From positions 1 through 57,821 of the forward strand of contig JADFHF010000022.1 of NCBI GenBank assembly GCA_022567305.1: a DNA stretch of 57,821 nt, read 5' to 3'. How positions within the stretch are numbered: the stretch's first letter is position 1; every line of letters starts with the position of its first letter. Origin of the DNA: Bacteroidota bacterium (GTDB taxonomy: Bacteria > Bacteroidota > Rhodothermia > Rhodothermales > UBA10348). Shown one piece after another: positions 53,311 through 57,821 of this stretch. A program made the position numbers and the translations under genes. Under the pieces are notes generated by a model that saw only the letters and a program-made list of their open reading frames with translations, had not been told where the DNA came from and did no database searches.

Positions 53311-55698
53311 ATGCAGAATTCGATACTACCAGACGGAATGCACGAATTGAAAAAGTCGGTCGTGTTGCCGGACGTATTGGACATGCTCATCGTTGGTGGA
53401 GGCCCAGCAGGCACTGCTGCTGCATTTCGAGCCAAAGAACTCGGGTTATCAGCCCTGGTGGTGGACTTTGACGACATTTTGAAGCGTATACGCGATTACG
53501 CCAAAAATAAGCCGATTTTACCCTCATTTGGCGGCGGCGACTCCATGCAATTCCCGAAGGGCGGCGACTTGATTCGGCGGCTACACTTCGGTCCTATTGA
53601 CAAGGACGAAATGTGCGTCCAATGGAAAAAGTTTTACTACGAGGAAAGCATCCCGGTACAGATCGGTGTTGAGCTGACCGGGCTTGAGAAAGGAAGTGAC
53701 GGAACCTGGACCGTGAAAACCTGGAACCACCGGCTTAAACAGGAGCAGATCATTTCGGCCCAGCACGTCGTGGTCAGTATCGGACGCGGGGTTCCTCGAC
53801 GGTTCGACATCCCGGGTAATTTGGATGGCATCGGATATCGGCTCGACGATGCAGAAAATTATCTAGGTTCACCGGCCTGCGTCATCGGTGGTGGCACGTC
53901 GGCCGCCGAAGCAGTTATTGCCATCTCCAATGCAAAAATCGCGGCTCAAGACGAAAGTTCGGTGTACTGGTCTTATCGAGGTGACAAGATGCCGCGGGTA
54001 TCAAAGGCGCTCTCCGAGGTATTTTTTGACGCCTATGTAGGAAATGGAAACATCCGTTATCACCCGGGAAGCGAACCCGTTGCCATAGTCACTGCGCCGG
54101 ACAAGAATGAATACCTGTCGGTTCGGGTTGACAGAAGATCCCTCGATGGTCGTCCACACGAGACATTGCATTTGGAGTTCAAGAAGACATTCTGTATTGC
54201 GTGCATTGGCGAAGATCTGCCCGAAGCCCTCCTCCAATCCATGGGGATATCATTATTCACAGGTGGACCGAAAGCCAAGAAACGGGTCACCGTTTCACCA
54301 TTGCTCGAAAGCCAGCAGGAGAATGTCTATCTGATCGGGGATATCCTGAGTCAGGTTTATCTCGAAGCGGACGATTTCTCAGCAGATCCTGCCACATTTC
54401 GAGAGATCAAGCACCGCGGAATTGTGAAGTCCGCCCTCCGAGATGGCGTATTTGTCGCTGAGGTGATCCGTCAAAAATTGGACGGAAAAACGAAGATCTA
54501 CGTCGAGCTTGAATTTGAAGTAGGCGAAATGCCCGAGGTGACCGATGCGCCAGCGCAAGTGGCTACGGTCGTGGAATCTGGAGGACCTCCGAAGGAGAGC
54601 ATACCTGAAGAGCGAAAAGAAGACGAACAGGCGGCTGTTCTCGTGAAAATGACTCCCGCCGGAATTGATGAGGATGAATTCAAACTCTACTACGGAAAGA
54701 CCCTGACGATCGGGAAAAAGGACACAGACCTGGTCTTCATAAACGACGACGGCCTCGAAGACCATCACGCATCGATTGAGTCGCGAAGCGACAGGATTTA
54801 TCTGCGGGATGAAGGCAGCACGACCGGGACTTTTCTTCAGCTTGTTCCAGGTTCATCGATGCAACTGAGCGACGGAGACCTGATTCGGCTCGGACAGCAG
54901 TTCGTGGTTTTCTCCATTTCTGATGAAAAAGTGTTTTTTACACACTATGACGCGCACGGGAAAACGGTCTCGAAACACGAGTTGGCGGCGGACTCCACGG
55001 TTGTACTCGGCCGCCAGGCTCCGGACATTACGCTGGATCCAGACGATCTCGTACTCTCTAGAAGACATCTCTCGTTGACCGTCCGCGATTCGGGGTTATT
55101 CGCTAAGGACCTGAAAAGCCTGAATCATTCGTATCTGAGGGTCACGGGCGAGCGAGAGCTGGGCCAGGACGACGTCTTCCGAGTTGGTCAGCAGCTATTC
55201 CGACTCAGCCTTTCGGCCGAGCAACCACGTAAGACGACGACGTTTATCCTCAAACCTCCGGTTCTGGATTCGCTCCCTGATGCCATTCCTGCAGCCGTCC
55301 CTGATGCTATTCCAGAAACCATTCCGGACTCGATTCCGGACTCGATTGCGGAACCCGAAACTTCTGTCGAGAAACCCGATGTGGCCGCTGCTGCTGCCAG
55401 CGTTACATTTAAAGCCCTCGGCCAACTCGAGGAAATCGGTACCTCCCAGACCATTTGTGATCTGGCGGAGAGCAAGGGAATAACGCTGAATGCCGAATGT
55501 CATGTCGGGATATGCGGTAGCGATCCGATTCGGATCATTTCAGGGGCCGAATTTCTAAATTCATTAGGAGATGAAGAGGCCGACACCCTGGACGATATAT
55601 GTGACCTGGAAGCCGGCAACGATTCTGGAAAATGTCGTTTAGCATGCATGACGAGGGTATCGGGGCCAGTTGTTATCGAAATTGTTGAACAGGATTAA
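53311..55698 (+). CDS. Flavoprotein-FHA-FHA-[2Fe-2S] fusion protein
   Basis: 795 aa. Residues 1-390 are an FAD/NAD(P) oxidoreductase of the thioredoxin-reductase/YpdA type: MLIVGGGPAGTAAAFRAKEL for FAD, CVIGGGTSAAEAVIAI for NAD(P) and VYLIGDILSQ near the end. No CxxC redox pair is seen. Two FHA domains follow (about 455-535 and 555-635); FHA-2 has LGRQAPDITL and LSRRHLSLTV. After an Ile-Pro-Asp-rich linker comes a ferredoxin-like domain with AECHVGIC and KCRLAC as probable cluster ligands. It would take electrons from NAD(P)H to an Fe-S centre under phospho-control. Confidence 0.9.
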   Translation: MQNSILPDGMHELKKSVVLPDVLDMLIVGGGPAGTAAAFRAKELGLSALVVDFDDILKRIRDYAKNKPILPSFGGGDSMQFPKGGDLIRRLHFGPIDKDEMCVQWKKFYYEESIPVQIGVELTGLEKGSDGTWTVKTWNHRLKQEQIISAQHVVVSIGRGVPRRFDIPGNLDGIGYRLDDAENYLGSPACVIGGGTSAAEAVIAISNAKIAAQDESSVYWSYRGDKMPRVSKALSEVFFDAYVGNGNIRYHPGSEPVAIVTAPDKNEYLSVRVDRRSLDGRPHETLHLEFKKTFCIACIGEDLPEALLQSMGISLFTGGPKAKKRVTVSPLLESQQENVYLIGDILSQVYLEADDFSADPATFREIKHRGIVKSALRDGVFVAEVIRQKLDGKTKIYVELEFEVGEMPEVTDAPAQVATVVESGGPPKESIPEERKEDEQAAVLVKMTPAGIDEDEFKLYYGKTLTIGKKDTDLVFINDDGLEDHHASIESRSDRIYLRDEGSTTGTFLQLVPGSSMQLSDGDLIRLGQQFVVFSISDEKVFFTHYDAHGKTVSKHELAADSTVVLGRQAPDITLDPDDLVLSRRHLSLTVRDSGLFAKDLKSLNHSYLRVTGERELGQDDVFRVGQQLFRLSLSAEQPRKTTTFILKPPVLDSLPDAIPAAVPDAIPETIPDSIPDSIAEPETSVEKPDVAAAAASVTFKALGQLEEIGTSQTICDLAESKGITLNAECHVGICGSDPIRIISGAEFLNSLGDEEADTLDDICDLEAGNDSGKCRLACMTRVSGPVVIEIVEQD

Positions 55699-55737
55699 AG
55701 CTGCCGCTCCGGGAGACAATACTAAACCGCCCAGACC

Positions 55738-57495
55738 ATGGATTTGGAGATTGGTCAAGAGATAGATGGATATAAAATCCGAGGCATCTTGGGCCGCGGA
55801 GGGATGGGCGTCGTCTACGAAGCCGAGGATGTAGCCCTGTCGAGAGCCGTGGCGCTTAAGGCAATCAATCCGGAATTGACTCAGGATGAGCAATTCATTC
55901 GACGATTTCAGACTGAAGCCCGGGTTCTCGCGAAGGTCAATAGCCCCTACATCGTTGGGGTGCACGCCCTGAGGAAGACCGATCTGGGGCTCTTCATTGT
56001 TATGGAATTCGTGGAGGGCGGTACACTTGCAGATCGCCTGGTCGAAGGACTCATACCGCTACCGGAGGCGCTGAAGATCATCCGGCAGATGTTGCTCGCG
56101 TTCGAGCACGCCCACAAGGCGGGCGTCATTCACCGGGACATCAAGCCGGCCAACATCATGCTTACGCCTGGTGGCGTCGTAAAAGTCACCGATTTCGGCC
56201 TAGCCAAGCAGAGTCAGCCCGACATGATGAGTACCGTGACCCAGGGAGTCATGGGTACGCTGTATTACATGTCTCCGGAACAGGTTCGAGGGATGGGAGA
56301 TGTCGATCATCGGAGCGATCTCTATTCGCTCGGAATGACCATCTATGAAATGCTGGCCGGTCGGCTACCCTTTGAAAAAGGCGACGGAGAGTTCGACATC
56401 ATGCGAAGCATTGTGGACAAGGAGTTTCCCAGTCCGAAAGACTACAATCCTGACTGTCCCGCCGCGCTCTCGGATATTGTGATGCGGGTGATCGCCAAAA
56501 AGGCCGATGATCGGTATCAGAGTGCTGACGAGATGCTCGCCGCGATTGACGCGTACGATTCCGTACCTGAAGAAAAAATCGTTCCCAAGCCGGCAAAACA
56601 GACGGGATCGCCCGACGCGCAAGAGCCGCCAGACATCCCGGACGCCGATTCACCCGTTCGGACATCCGTCTTTAGTCGTCGCAGGTTGATAGGAAGTGCG
56701 GCAGCTCTCGCAGCGATTATTGGAATTGTGTTTTTACCTGACTTCCTATCGACAAGTCCGGAAAACGGAATTTCTGCTCTCGGAGCACTCTCCCTGTCCA
56801 CTATTCCCGATGAGGCTGTCGTTTTTCTGAACGATCGAAGCCTGGGCGAGACGCCTCTGAACGGAGTCGAAGTGCCAGAGAATGACGGAAATATTACCGT
56901 TCGCATTCAAAAAGCCGGATTTTTCCCAATCGACACCACTCTGAGTCTGTCACTGGCACACCATTTGGTTCTCACAGCCACCGAAGGCGTGGACTCGTCG
57001 GAAGACGCAGGGATTCAGGACAAAGAAGGGATTCAGGATACAGGGGTGGCGCCTGTCACGCGTCAAAGCGGAACAGTTCGCCTGAATATTGAACCGAACG
57101 GAGTCGCATTCCTGGATGAAAGACCAACTAGTACGGGAACCGTACTAAATGTGCAAACTGGTACGCACTCCGTACTATTCAGACATCCAGTGTATGATGA
57201 AATCAAAAGACAGATCGAAGTCGTGGCTGACCGCCAGACGGACCTGACCTGTTTTTTCGAAGGCCGGATAAATATTCGGGCGGCACCAGTTTGGGGCACT
57301 GTCTGGGTCAATGGTGAAGCGACCGAATTCACCACCGACAGACAGATTCACCTCGGACCCGGTTCATATGACATTACCGTCAAGAAATTCGGTTACAATA
57401 CGGAATTGGTGGAAGGTCCAACGGGACCGATCCAAATAAACTCGTCTTGCAGCGAACAAGAGCAGTTCGAGTTCGTGTTCAAATTAACTCAATAG
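55738..57495 (+). CDS. Membrane Ser/Thr protein kinase with PEGA domains
   Basis: 585 aa. Kinase domain (about 10-275): GRGGMGVVYE, VALKAINPEL, HRDIKPANIML, VTDFGLAKQ and YYMSPEQVRGM. A Pro-rich juxtamembrane part is followed by one membrane segment (LIGSAAALAAIIGIVFLP) and periplasmic PEGA-type modules (LSTIPDEAVVFLNDRSLGET, RAAPVWGTVWVNGE). It is a transmembrane receptor kinase; its FHA clients are presumably the two genes upstream. 39 nt separate it from the fusion gene. Confidence 0.94.
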   Translation: MDLEIGQEIDGYKIRGILGRGGMGVVYEAEDVALSRAVALKAINPELTQDEQFIRRFQTEARVLAKVNSPYIVGVHALRKTDLGLFIVMEFVEGGTLADRLVEGLIPLPEALKIIRQMLLAFEHAHKAGVIHRDIKPANIMLTPGGVVKVTDFGLAKQSQPDMMSTVTQGVMGTLYYMSPEQVRGMGDVDHRSDLYSLGMTIYEMLAGRLPFEKGDGEFDIMRSIVDKEFPSPKDYNPDCPAALSDIVMRVIAKKADDRYQSADEMLAAIDAYDSVPEEKIVPKPAKQTGSPDAQEPPDIPDADSPVRTSVFSRRRLIGSAAALAAIIGIVFLPDFLSTSPENGISALGALSLSTIPDEAVVFLNDRSLGETPLNGVEVPENDGNITVRIQKAGFFPIDTTLSLSLAHHLVLTATEGVDSSEDAGIQDKEGIQDTGVAPVTRQSGTVRLNIEPNGVAFLDERPTSTGTVLNVQTGTHSVLFRHPVYDEIKRQIEVVADRQTDLTCFFEGRINIRAAPVWGTVWVNGEATEFTTDRQIHLGPGSYDITVKKFGYNTELVEGPTGPIQINSSCSEQEQFEFVFKLTQ

Positions 57496-57510
57496 TATGA
57501 GGTGGCGGTC

Positions 57511-57821
57511 ATGACCAGGAATCCTTTTCGCTTTGAGACATTTGCGCCTCAGAGGATGCTGTACCTTTCGTTGTCTCTGTGCCTCGTTCTGCCTGTAACC
57601 GGCGCATCGGCTCAGGATGCCGCGCTTACGGATGCAATCAATGCCTATCAGTCCGCAGATTTCGATGGGGCCATCGAGATCTTCACGTCTATCGCTGAGA
57701 ATACGAGAGCATCGCGAGATCATCGTCTGACCAGTTATCAGTATCTGGGTCGAGCATACGTCGCGAAACACATGGAGGATGAGGCACGCTCCGCAATCCA
57801 GTCCCTTATGGATCTGGAGCC
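57511..57821 (+). CDS. Exported TPR-like protein, cut by the window edge
   Basis: 103 residues visible without a stop. Signal peptide (LSLSLCLVLPVTGASAQ), then helical TPR-like sequence (AINAYQSADFDGAIEIF, YQYLGRAYVAKHMEDEARSA). A ribosome site GAGGTGG precedes the ATG, 15 nt after the kinase stop. Probably a periplasmic partner of the kinase's PEGA part or of the cytochromes. The C-terminus lies outside the window. Confidence 0.8.
   Translation, partial: MTRNPFRFETFAPQRMLYLSLSLCLVLPVTGASAQDAALTDAINAYQSADFDGAIEIFTSIAENTRASRDHRLTSYQYLGRAYVAKHMEDEARSAIQSLMDLE

Noticed and set aside
1-57821. CRISPR array or insertion sequence
   Set aside because: No regularly spaced repeats with unique spacers and no transposase were found; the only mobile-element gene is the broken integrase.

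Overview
The window reads as a chromosome segment of a Gram-negative bacterium of the Bacteroidota/Rhodothermota group (Rhodothermales- or Balneolales-like). The evidence is indirect: a CBM9/DUF5916 outer-membrane protein, an ECF sigma/anti-sigma/DUF4252 cluster, a DUF2911 protein, weak or absent Shine-Dalgarno sequences before many genes, several GTG/TTG starts, and lipoprotein and beta-barrel genes. The assignment is inference; no rRNA is present. The only RNA gene seen is tRNA-Ala(CGC).

Layout. 1-3880: hydantoinase/oxoprolinase pair hyuAB. 3881-9110: a poorer, AT-richer accessory stretch with a small exported protein, a tyrosine integrase broken by two frameshifts, and a hybrid histidine kinase whose N-terminus is split from the rest by a -1 frameshift. 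9112-10677: two tandem NarL-type response regulators. 10922-14033: tRNA-Ala and aconitase. 14039-22151: a mostly minus-strand housekeeping and envelope block (GH13-like pseudoenzyme, LexA, RecO, M50 and CPBP proteases, LysM/RlpA-like protein, TPR, TPM and LemA proteins) with one plus-strand HhH protein. 22346-24605: ECF sigma factor, membrane anti-sigma factor and two DUF4252 proteins. 24832-31524: C-terminal processing protease, Fe-alcohol dehydrogenase, a 16-residue-repeat protein, a beta-CASP metallo-hydrolase, a transaldolase-like aldolase and two small proteins. 31810-42407: DUF5916 protein, PadR regulator, DinB, metallophosphoesterase, EstB-like serine hydrolase, a Ser/Thr kinase with TolB-like and TPR regions, a DUF4242-adenylate cyclase fusion, a TSUP permease and a DUF2911 protein.

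42710-57821 is the most interesting part: one co-directional run of ten genes, nine junctions overlapping or 1-39 nt apart, cut by the window edge. It encodes a pentaheme cytochrome c, an outer-membrane barrel, an octaheme cytochrome (seven CxxCH plus one CxCH), a double cNMP-fold/four-[4Fe-4S] protein, a di-heme b-type membrane protein, a membrane-anchored decaheme cytochrome, a two-FHA protein with Thr-containing repeats, a flavoprotein-FHA-FHA-[2Fe-2S] fusion, a Ser/Thr kinase with PEGA domains and a TPR protein. Read together, this looks like an electron route from cytoplasmic NAD(P)H or ferredoxin through a b-type cytochrome to 23 c-type hemes and an outer-membrane barrel, with kinase/FHA phospho-signalling built into the redox proteins. 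That function is inferred from gene content only; the electron direction, terminal substrate and phosphorylation sites are unknown.
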